Positions 53,501 to 60,604 of a stretch of DNA of 64,000 nt are shown here, piece by piece. Each line of letters opens with the position of its first letter. Position 1 is the stretch's first letter. The position numbers were made by a program, and so were the translations under genes. Source of the DNA: HGM04593 sp045661225 (lineage in GTDB: Bacteria; Bacteroidota; Bacteroidia; Bacteroidales; Bacteroidaceae). Where the stretch lies: contig JAZRFF010000028.1 of the NCBI GenBank assembly GCA_045661225.1, positions 25,052 through 89,051 on the forward strand. Direction: 5' to 3'. The notes beneath the pieces were generated by a model. The model searched no databases. It worked only from the letters and a program-made list of their open reading frames with translations, and was not told the DNA's origin.

Positions 53501-56500
53501 GCCGACGATGCTTATTCTGTTTTTAGGGGTGTCTTCGTCGTACTCGCTGTAGATGGTCGTGTTTGTAACCCCTTCGGCGTTGCTGTTGCGCAGGGTGTTG
53601 CGGCGGTTTTTTATGTTTGTGAGCTTTTCGAGGGGAATGTCTATCATATTCTCCTGCGGCCATACAGCCGTTGCGGCTACAGTGCTGTTGCCGTCGTACG
53701 ACCCGTGAGGGGTAATGGCGAGCGGAACCTCATATTCGTAGTAGTTGCTCTTGTAGTCGGAACCGAGGCGTATGAATAGCGAAAGGTCGTTGTCGTTTAG
53801 CTCGTTGCCTCCGAATTCGGGCGCTTCGGCGTGAATGTACAACTGTATGCGTTCATACTGGCGTATGTCGAGGTTGCTCTTTTTGTACACGGCGCGCGAG
53901 TCTTTGCTGCCGAGGTTGTTGACGTTGAGTGACAGTGCTTGCTCGTTGTCCTGACGCAATTGCGGCTGGCTGGGGTCGATGATGCGTGTCACGCCCGGGG
54001 GCAGTACATAATTCACCGGTCGGCGGTCGCCGTGCTCCTCAATGCTTACTGCCGACGTTGTAAACTCGCCCGACATTGTGGGTGCCGAGTTTAGTTTCGA
54101 GGCTATTGGCTGCATATAAGGGCGCCAGTCGCCACGCACGAACTGCATTGTCGCGAATCGCAACGTTACGGGCTTGCTGAACTGTGTCAGGTACATTCTG
54201 ATGAAACGTATTGAGGTAAAATCGCGTATTGAGCCTACAATCTTTTCATACTCATCGATGGGTATACGGAACTTGTACCACTCGACGCTTTCGGTTTTTC
54301 CGTTACGCAGCTTGGTGGTGACGGTGCGTTTGTCGGTTATGTAGTTTTTGCCGACTTGCATCTCATCGGGGCGTAACGATATATGATATTGGAAGAAACT
54401 CTCGTACTCGTCCATTGTAAAGTCCTGGTTTACGTCCTCGATGTCGGGGGTGGTCTTTGCTGCACTGCTGAAACTCTCGCCTGACGATGATGGAGAGTTG
54501 CCCTCGCTGTTGTTGAAGTACTTGTAGCGCTCGATGATACTGCGTTGTGCAGCGTCGTAGTCGCCTCCTCTGAAGTAGTGATAGTTGTCGCCGGCAGGGT
54601 CGGCTGCAATGCTGTCGTACACCTCTTGACGTACACGTCCGTTAAGGGCGTCAAGGTAGTTTCTGTATGCAGGGAACGCGCTCTCGTCTTCGCCGCCGAG
54701 ACCGTTGAGTCCTACGTCCTGCTTGTCGCGGCTGTCGTTGTTGTTGTCGAATGCGTATACAAGGCTTGTTCCTGTGGGCACACGACCCCAGGCTGTCTCT
54801 TCGTATTCGTTGCTGTTGCCGGGCGAGGGCAGGCCGTTCTCATAGAACTTTTTGCCGTCTTTGAGTATATCTTCGGATACCTCGCCGAGGTTGAAATATA
54901 ATTCTCCGCCCATTCCTGTCTGGTCGTATATGAATGGGTCGAGCAACCAGAATTCAAGATACTGTATGTTCGCGCTCTCAAAGTCTGTGGTCGTCAACTG
55001 GCGTGTGATACCTCCCCAACGCTTCTCGGGAGTGTTGAGCTTACCGTTGTAGTCGAGATCGGTGTCAAGGTTGTAGGGACCGCGCTCGTCGGGGTAGTAT
55101 GTAACGTCAAACAGTGAGAGTGTCGACGATTCGCCGTATGTCGACTCTTTGTTGGGGTAGAGTTCGCGCTCGTAGACCTCGCGTACATAGTGGTTCGACA
55201 GTTGCTCGACATCGCTTTTGATGTGTGCCGGTGTCAGCGAAGAACTGCGGCGCGTGAAAAGAGGGTCGATTGAGTACCACGAGATGCGCGCACGGTTGTA
55301 TCCGGTGCGAATATCGTTGGTAAGCTCGCTGTATTGCATTCCGCTTGGCAACGACGATAGTGTCCACTGCGAGGGCGATTTTATATCAATGCCATTCTCG
55401 GTGTTCTCAAAGTCGTCAATGTACGATGCTTCGCTTTGCACGTCGCTCGATGTTCCTGCTTCAAGGCGCGCAAATTCTGCCGTAAGGTTAATGGACGATG
55501 GTGCGGTGCAGTTTACAAAGGGTAGCCAGTCTATTACATTCGTGAGCCATTGGCTCTGGCGTTTCCAGCTCAGGTTGAATCCCCACAGGAAATTCTGCAA
55601 GGGCTCTGAACCCATATCTACCTTCGACGTAAGTGGCTTTTCGCTTAGCGACATAAGGGTACCGCCGAACTTGAAATCGTCCGAAAAATCGTACAACCAG
55701 TTGAGACCGAGCACTGTCTTGCGTTGCATATTGAACAGCGTGTTGCTCTCGAGCGACACTTGGACATTTGTACCGGCGTCAATGATATTTTGGTTAAGGA
55801 TAGTGACCGTTCCCGATGAGTAATCGACCTGATAGTCGCTGTTCTCGACAAGAGTGACGCCGCCGGCTGTTACGACCACCGAACCTCGAGGGATATTCGT
55901 TGAGCCGGTCTCAATGACATTTGCCGCCGAACCGGTATATTCTCCAATAAGGTAGAATTTATCTTTCTCGGCAATCTGCTTCGCAACGGTTTTTGTCGAG
56001 TCGTATAACTCTTGAAATACGTATTTGTCGGCGAGTGTGTCGTCGCCGATTCTTTTTCGCAGGTAGCTGCCGAATGGTTCGACCGACGGAAAGAATATCC
56101 TGCCCGACGAGGCATCGACGGTGTATCCCTGAATAAAGTCGAATATTCCGTTGGGGTTCTCTTTGCTGTTGTTGCTGTCTAAGCGGTCAAGCCCCATCAT
56201 CTGCAGAAGATGGTTGCCTTTAAGGCTCTCTTCGGGAAGGTAGGTGATGTTCGTGCCCAGACTGTCGCTGGCGTAATAGACGTCGAGCTTGAAGTCTGTG
56301 TTTTTGAGGTTGCGCGTGCCCAATGAGTATACGTTTTTCATCATAAGGTCCCAGCAACCGTTTCCGGGCGAGCAGGCGTTGGGCTTTATCAGCTTGACGA
56401 AGAGTGTCGATTTTGACTCCTTGATGTCGCTCGAGAACTCTCCGACCTGAAATGTCTGTCCGCCGTATGTGTATTCAAATGCAACGGCAAGCACCTCGTC

Positions 56501-57895
56501 GGCGCGCAAGGGTGTCTTTAGCGAAATGTAACCCAATGCGTTGTTCAGTGTGTATTCCGATGCCGACAGCAAACGGGCATTTGATAGTTTCTCATAGTCG
56601 AGTCCGCCGCTGAAGCCGTTTATGCTGTTTAAAATGTTGTTTACCTGGTCAATGTCGCGTATGCCCGAATAAACGGTGTTCATCGATGCGTAGAGGCTGT
56701 TGGCGTCGTTGTGCGGCAGCGGGGTGCTTCCGTTGCTTACCCAGTTGTCGTTGCTTGTATGGCTGCTCTCGGCAATGTCGGTAAAGGCAACAATGTTGCG
56801 CGGGTTGGTGTAGTCGCTGGTCTTGTTGGTTACCCACACCTCTATGCGGTTAATGGTCACGCCCGACAAAACTGTCGGTAACTGCGACATTGAACGGTCG
56901 TAGTTGTCGCGGAAGTAGTGTGCAAGGAAGAAGTGTTTGTTCTCGTCGTAGTTGGTAATCTCAATTTCGTAGGTGGTGAGCTGTGTTCCGCCTTTTGAAT
57001 TTACCACATTGGTGCTCGAGGTCTTTTGCGATACTACCGTCTGCAGGCTCAGCTTGCCGAACTGAAAATCGGCTCTTATACCGAAAAGTGACGATGCGCC
57101 CTTGATGAGGCTTGAATTTGTCGGGAATGTGACGTTGCCCGCCTCGAGAAGCTTTATAATCTCGTCCTCTTTGCCGTCGTATTTCAGGTTTATCTTCTTT
57201 GCGTCGTAACTGAATGTGGCTTCGGTGTTGTAGTTGAAGTCCATATTCATTTTGTCGCCGACGCTGCCTCGCATATTTAGATTTATCTTTTCGTCAAAAT
57301 CGAAACTGCTGGTATTGCGGCTGCGCGACGGCAACGATGGGTTGTCGATGCTTTGTATGGAGTAACCGATTTTAAGTTCGGCGCTTCCCTGTGTCTTTAT
57401 TCGTACACCGCCGGGACCGAATATCTTTTCGGCCGGTCCAAGGTCGAAGTGCATATCGGTAAAATCGAACTTATCCTTCTTCTTGGACTTTTCCCACTCT
57501 TCGTCGCCTTTTTTTCTGAAGAAACTCTGTCTTTGGCTTTTTTCGTGCCACAGGGAGTATTCGTCGCTGCTCAGCAGCAAGGGTGTGCCTAATATTGTGC
57601 CGCTGCCGAGTTTCGTGGTAATTGTGTAGGTGCTGTCCTTTTCGTTGTAGAGCGTGTCTGTGACAATATTGTCGGGGGTTTTAAGGTCGAGCGAGTGGCG
57701 GTGCAGCTCGCTGATGTTGTCGGGCGCGGTCTTTGCAATGGGGAATCGTGCGGGAATAGTGTCCTTTGCTTCTATTGCTGCACGACGCGCTTCGCGCCTT
57801 GCCTTGCGTATGGAGTCGGAGCGCACATTGTTCTGCGCAAGTACCGTAATACTTGCGAACAGAATGATTATTATAGCCAATGTGCCTCTTCGCAT
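50531..57895 (-). CDS. sprA: Type IX secretion outer membrane translocon SprA (Sov-like)
   Basis: This giant 2454-residue protein matches SprA of Flavobacterium and Sov of Porphyromonas, which are both near 2400-2500 residues. SprA forms a 36-strand barrel, the pore through which T9SS clients leave the cell. Visible features: a signal peptide (residues 1-20), an early DLGPAEKIFGPGGVRIKTQG, the SprA-type FNYNTEATFSYDAKKINLKY, IKGASSLFGIRADFQFGKLS, EIWVTN-like IEVWVTNKTSDY, WVNEMRLLGFNNKSGWAAQG, NFSFSFSHSSTNNSG, and a final strand TTTIDFGVSMKFSLTR. It is preceded by ruvA (15 bp), an order common in the phylum. The other T9SS genes (PorK-N, PorV, SprE) are outside the window. Confidence 0.95.
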   Translation of the reverse strand: MRRGTLAIIIILFASITVLAQNNVRSDSIRKARREARRAAIEAKDTIPARFPIAKTAPDNISELHRHSLDLKTPDNIVTDTLYNEKDSTYTITTKLGSGTILGTPLLLSSDEYSLWHEKSQRQSFFRKKGDEEWEKSKKKDKFDFTDMHFDLGPAEKIFGPGGVRIKTQGSAELKIGYSIQSIDNPSLPSRSRNTSSFDFDEKINLNMRGSVGDKMNMDFNYNTEATFSYDAKKINLKYDGKEDEIIKLLEAGNVTFPTNSSLIKGASSLFGIRADFQFGKLSLQTVVSQKTSSTNVVNSKGGTQLTTYEIEITNYDENKHFFLAHYFRDNYDRSMSQLPTVLSGVTINRIEVWVTNKTSDYTNPRNIVAFTDIAESSHTSNDNWVSNGSTPLPHNDANSLYASMNTVYSGIRDIDQVNNILNSINGFSGGLDYEKLSNARLLSASEYTLNNALGYISLKTPLRADEVLAVAFEYTYGGQTFQVGEFSSDIKESKSTLFVKLIKPNACSPGNGCWDLMMKNVYSLGTRNLKNTDFKLDVYYASDSLGTNITYLPEESLKGNHLLQMMGLDRLDSNNSKENPNGIFDFIQGYTVDASSGRIFFPSVEPFGSYLRKRIGDDTLADKYVFQELYDSTKTVAKQIAEKDKFYLIGEYTGSAANVIETGSTNIPRGSVVVTAGGVTLVENSDYQVDYSSGTVTILNQNIIDAGTNVQVSLESNTLFNMQRKTVLGLNWLYDFSDDFKFGGTLMSLSEKPLTSKVDMGSEPLQNFLWGFNLSWKRQSQWLTNVIDWLPFVNCTAPSSINLTAEFARLEAGTSSDVQSEASYIDDFENTENGIDIKSPSQWTLSSLPSGMQYSELTNDIRTGYNRARISWYSIDPLFTRRSSSLTPAHIKSDVEQLSNHYVREVYERELYPNKESTYGESSTLSLFDVTYYPDERGPYNLDTDLDYNGKLNTPEKRWGGITRQLTTTDFESANIQYLEFWLLDPFIYDQTGMGGELYFNLGEVSEDILKDGKKFYENGLPSPGNSNEYEETAWGRVPTGTSLVYAFDNNNDSRDKQDVGLNGLGGEDESAFPAYRNYLDALNGRVRQEVYDSIAADPAGDNYHYFRGGDYDAAQRSIIERYKYFNNSEGNSPSSSGESFSSAAKTTPDIEDVNQDFTMDEYESFFQYHISLRPDEMQVGKNYITDKRTVTTKLRNGKTESVEWYKFRIPIDEYEKIVGSIRDFTSIRFIRMYLTQFSKPVTLRFATMQFVRGDWRPYMQPIASKLNSAPTMSGEFTTSAVSIEEHGDRRPVNYVLPPGVTRIIDPSQPQLRQDNEQALSLNVNNLGSKDSRAVYKKSNLDIRQYERIQLYIHAEAPEFGGNELNDNDLSLFIRLGSDYKSNYYEYEVPLAITPHGSYDGNSTVAATAVWPQENMIDIPLEKLTNIKNRRNTLRNSNAEGVTNTTIYSEYDEDTPKNRISIVGSPSIGQIKVMMIGVRNNSASAKSATVWVNEMRLLGFNNKSGWAAQGNLNIKLSDLGSFAAQGRMETAGFGGLEDKLAARRTDNYYRYSLTGTLDFGRFFPEFFKLSLPTYYSYTEEVTSPLYSPFDSDLLLDDVLDTYSGASRDSLKNIAEVRSVSQNFSVSNAKLNIKSKKSMPYDPANFSFSFSHSSTNNSGSTISRENRRNWKASAAYSYSSPLKTIKPFEKIKSKSKWWKILKEWGVNPLPQSLALNTDITRNYHEQQRRDINAIGGGESIPLTFSQQFYWNRSFSIKWDPTTNLRMSLNTGTNAEVEEPFLPVNKHLYPNEYAIWKDSVKMSLKQMGRPLTYQQNFTASYTLPLNKMPIFEWLTADGSYSATYNWQRGNNAGGVNFGNNIANKRNITLKSTLNLEKLYNIVPYLEETNKRFASGKKASNKSKTKKVQKPKPFTKEIKLEKDTTVTITHNLKNKKIEVTARTKEGKKYKLKYKVLDENKILVKNNDSISVKVSILAKTNNGEKSGFYKFMQYPTRALMLVRNVSISYTNAYAMNLPGFMPNVGDIFGQGRNNGLYSPGLDFAFGLIDDSYLGKAQKNNWLLRNDSISAQASTTAAEDLQLRMTLEPAKDFKIDLNASWTRNQSKNIRFMYDGMPADESGGFTMTTITIGNSFGGGSASNNYQSDVFDKFVNSLEKHRNRIEKRYEGTLYPATSSMAGKPYDPTNGGVDIYSADVMIPAFLETYTAGGSNEVFPSMLRMLPNWKLKYSGLSKLEWFKKIFKSVNIEHGYKSIYAVGSYSTFATYMEYTNGIGFVNNTTTGMPVPSSRYNINTVSVNESFSPLIGLDVTTNNNITIGGRFIQSRVLNLSLTAIQMVETYSQEIAVNLGYKIVGLKFLNGGKKASKSNKSSGNDINIRGDFSFKNTSSICRSIDKGTTQATSGNKSFNYSLTADYTYSKMLSFSLYFDGRHTIPLISTSSYPTTTIDFGVSMKFSLTR

Positions 57896-57910
57896 TGTGA
57901 TTGTTTGTTG

Positions 57911-58504
57911 TTACAACTGTTTGAGCGCAAGCTTGATGAGTTGTTCTATGGTGGCGTTGGGCTCGCTCTTTGCAATAGCCTGCACCACTTTGTTTGCAGC
58001 GGCAACAGGGAACCCGAGCATTGCCAGCGCCTGTACTGCGCCGTCGATATTGTCGTTGTTGGCCGGAACGGCGGGTGCTGCTTCGCCTGCTACATTTTGG
58101 TATATGCCCTTGATTTTGTCTTTAAGGTCCACGATGAGGCGTTGCGCTGTTTTAAGGCCTATGCCTTTGACACCTTTTATCGCAACCTCGTTGCCGGTGG
58201 CAATGGCGTCGCACAATTCGTTAACGGTAAACGCCGACAGGATAGTGCGGGCTGTGTTGCCGCCTATGCCCGACACTGATATCAGCAACAGGAAAAGTTC
58301 GCGCTCCTGACGGTTGCTGAAAGCAAACAGTTGGTGTGCGTCCTCACGTATCACCTCGTATATGTATACTTTCACCTCTTTTTTGCCTTGAAGGGCACTG
58401 TATGTGTTAAGTGTGATGCTGGTTTCGTAGCCCACTCCGCAGCACTCGATGATTGCCGTTGCGGGGGTAAGTTCGGCGAGTTCTCCTCTAAGGTATTCTA
58501 TCAT
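57911..58504 (-). CDS. ruvA: Holliday junction DNA helicase subunit RuvA
   Basis: The 197-residue protein has the RuvA plan: an OB-fold (MIEYLRGELAELTPATAIIE, CCGVGYETSITLNTYSALQG, YIYEVIREDAHQLFAFSN), two helix-hairpin-helix motifs (SVSGIGGNTARTILSAF and GVKGIGLKTAQRLIVDLK) and a C-terminal RuvB-contacting domain (VQALAMLGFPVAAANKVVQA). RuvA tetramers bind four-way junctions and load RuvB. It is the first gene before sprA. I see no TAnnTTTG box in the 58505-58701 gap. Confidence 0.97.
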   Translation of the reverse strand: MIEYLRGELAELTPATAIIECCGVGYETSITLNTYSALQGKKEVKVYIYEVIREDAHQLFAFSNRQERELFLLLISVSGIGGNTARTILSAFTVNELCDAIATGNEVAIKGVKGIGLKTAQRLIVDLKDKIKGIYQNVAGEAAPAVPANNDNIDGAVQALAMLGFPVAAANKVVQAIAKSEPNATIEQLIKLALKQL

Positions 58505-58701
58505 AGTATCTTATTCTTTATTTGTACGCTTGCGGCGTTTCTGTTTTTTGCAGTTTCGGTACGCTTTGTGTGCTTGCCTGTATGCGCATAATCTTCTAAT
58601 AAACGCGGCCGAGGTGGTTTTATTGTTATTATTATCTGTTTTTGGAATTTTTGCCTCGATGGTGCTTGCTGTAACCCTTGCTGTTTGTGTGCAGCGTCCG
58701 T
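58505..58701. other. Gap between ruvA and the ABC exporter
   Basis: The 197 bp contain no credible gene, hairpin or promoter box. Confidence 0.5.
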
Positions 58702-60378
58702 TTATGCTTTATTCTCTGTTGTCGGCTTTTCGAACGTCAGCACCTGGTTGCAGTACTCTATTATTGCGGGGCGGTGTGTTACGAATATCAATGTCTTTCC
58801 TATTTGGCTCTGAGTGAGGCGACGCAGAAGCTCTTGTTCGGTCTCTTCGTCAAGCGCCGATGTTACCTCGTCCAGAATGAGTATGCTTCCCGGACGCAAT
58901 ATAGAGCGGGCAATGGCTATGCGCTGTGCCTGTCCTTCGCTCAGGCCGCCTCCACGCTCGCTTATCGGGCTGTCGATGCCTTGCGGAAGCTCAAAAACAT
59001 AGTCGGCGCAGGCAATGTGCAGCGCTGCGCGCATTTGTTCCTCGGTAGCATCGGGGTTGCCCATAAGCAGGTTCTCTTTTACCGTTCCGCTCACAAGGCT
59101 GTTGCCTTGGGGTATATAGACAAAGTTGCGACGCGTGAGTGTCGACGTCGGGTGTTGCTCGTTGCTGCTGTACAACTCAATTTCGCCGTTCTGCGGTGTT
59201 ATGAGTGCTACTAAAAGGCGTATGAGTGTGGTCTTTCCGGCGCCGGTCTCGCCAACAATCGCGGTGCTGCTGTTCGGCGGAAAATCGTAACTAAACTTCT
59301 CAAGGATAGCGCGTTCTTCGGCGTTGTAGCGGAATGTGACATTCTTGAACCTGACGCCGGCTGTCTCTTCGAACATTATTGCATCGCCTTGCTGTTCGAG
59401 CGGAATATCTTCAAGCTCATATAGTCGTTCGGCTGCAGTGAGCGACGATACTATACCCGGAAGGAACCTGCTCAGGTCCATCGTCGGGCGCTGTATAAGC
59501 CCTACTAATTGTAAGTAAGCCGACATTGTTCCGAATGTGATAATGCCGTCGCGCAAGCTTGCCGCACCCCACATAAATGCAACAATATAACCAATGGCAA
59601 ACCCTAATTGTGTGAGCGTGAAAGCTCCAAGCGAGAATTTAGTGCGGCTGGTCACCTGCGACTGTAACTGTTGCTGAAGGTCGGTGAGCTGCTTCTCGGT
59701 CGAATTGTTCTGCTCAAGGGCTTTTATAAGTTCCTTGTGTTGCAGGCTCTCCTGCAGCACCGACTGAATGCGGCTGTCGCTGTCGCGCACGTCGCGGTTG
59801 AGCCTACGCATCTTGCGAATGTAGAACTGGCTGGCCAACAGGCATACAGGGAGTATCACAATTATGGAAACTGCGAGCATAGGGCTCATACTGAACAGCA
59901 ATGCGAACGACACAATCAACTGCAGGAACACGACAAGTGTAGCGGGGATAGTCTCGGTTATTAAGGCGGTGATGCTGTTTACGTCGCCTTCGAGGCGGTT
60001 GGTAAGGTCGCCTGTGTGGTGCTTTTGCAGGCGTAGCCAGTCGGCGCGCAACAGTCGTGCAAAACTTTTCAGACGCATACGGTTGCGAACTTTGTTGCCC
60101 ACAACGGCGTGAATCCAGCGGTTGATGCCGCGTGCGATAATCTCGGTGCACATAAGCGCGGCAATTACAATGCCTGTCGCGAGCAGCGACCCTTCGGCCT
60201 CTCTTGTGGCAATATCAATGGCGTGTTTGCAGGCAAGAACCCACATTAGCTGGCACACAACGTCAATAATGCCTATGATTGTGTTGGCAACCGCCTGTTT
60301 GCGTGCTCCGCCCGAGTTTTTCCACAACCATTTTACGAGCCTTGTGGCCGGAATATTTTCTTTTTTGTTGTTTTTCAC
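58702..60378 (-). CDS. ABC exporter, fused membrane and ATPase domains
   Basis: The 558-residue half-transporter has an ABC_membrane type I domain with six membrane segments (about 25-310; for example VNSITALITETIPATLVVFL and AVSIIVILPVCLLASQFYI). The ATPase domain (about 335-545) shows Walker A IVGETGAGKTTLIRLL, Q-loop VYIPQGNSLVSGTV, the signature GGLSEGQAQRIAIARSI, Walker B SILILDEVTSALD and H-loop IFVTHRPA. It would work as a dimer. Candidates are lipid, peptide or drug export; nothing nearby decides this. It is divergent from the transglutaminase-like gene. Confidence 0.92.
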   Translation of the reverse strand: MKNNKKENIPATRLVKWLWKNSGGARKQAVANTIIGIIDVVCQLMWVLACKHAIDIATREAEGSLLATGIVIAALMCTEIIARGINRWIHAVVGNKVRNRMRLKSFARLLRADWLRLQKHHTGDLTNRLEGDVNSITALITETIPATLVVFLQLIVSFALLFSMSPMLAVSIIVILPVCLLASQFYIRKMRRLNRDVRDSDSRIQSVLQESLQHKELIKALEQNNSTEKQLTDLQQQLQSQVTSRTKFSLGAFTLTQLGFAIGYIVAFMWGAASLRDGIITFGTMSAYLQLVGLIQRPTMDLSRFLPGIVSSLTAAERLYELEDIPLEQQGDAIMFEETAGVRFKNVTFRYNAEERAILEKFSYDFPPNSSTAIVGETGAGKTTLIRLLVALITPQNGEIELYSSNEQHPTSTLTRRNFVYIPQGNSLVSGTVKENLLMGNPDATEEQMRAALHIACADYVFELPQGIDSPISERGGGLSEGQAQRIAIARSILRPGSILILDEVTSALDEETEQELLRRLTQSQIGKTLIFVTHRPAIIEYCNQVLTFEKPTTENKA

Positions 60379-60400
60379 TTTAATGTAAAATTATATTCTG

Positions 60401-60408
60401 CAAATGTA
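60401..60408 (-). promoter_or_regulatory. -7 box of the ABC exporter gene
   Basis: TACATTTG on the minus strand, followed by C, 22 nt before the ATG at 60378. No clear -33 box. Confidence 0.5.
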
Positions 60409-60513
60409 CGAATTCTTTTAATAAATAACGGGCGCGCGCGCCGAAAATTGTGAAAAACAGGGCTTTTGTGTTAATATTTACTCTTTTAAAGTTCTATTTT
60501 CGGTAAATATCAC

Positions 60514-60521
60514 TACTTTTG
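60514..60521 (+). promoter_or_regulatory. -7 box of the transglutaminase-like gene
   Basis: TACTTTTG followed by C, about 80 nt before the ATG at 60605. The -33 region is only T-rich. Confidence 0.5.
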
Positions 60522-60604
60522 CAGTAAACCGCGTGCATTTGTTGTAACTGCAATGAATAGCGGAATTACTCAAAAAACGACAAGAACTATAGAAAAAATA
60601 CACG

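Noticed and set aside
58331..58817. Two overlapping plus-strand open frames of 86 and 122 codons near the ruvA-ABC gap
   Set aside because: They overlap the ends of ruvA and the ABC gene antisense, and have Cys/Phe/Leu-rich products without a signal pattern or promoter.
60428..60443. GGCGCGCGCGCC palindrome between the divergent ABC and transglutaminase genes
   Set aside because: A simple alternating GC run of 12 bp; too low in complexity to call an operator.
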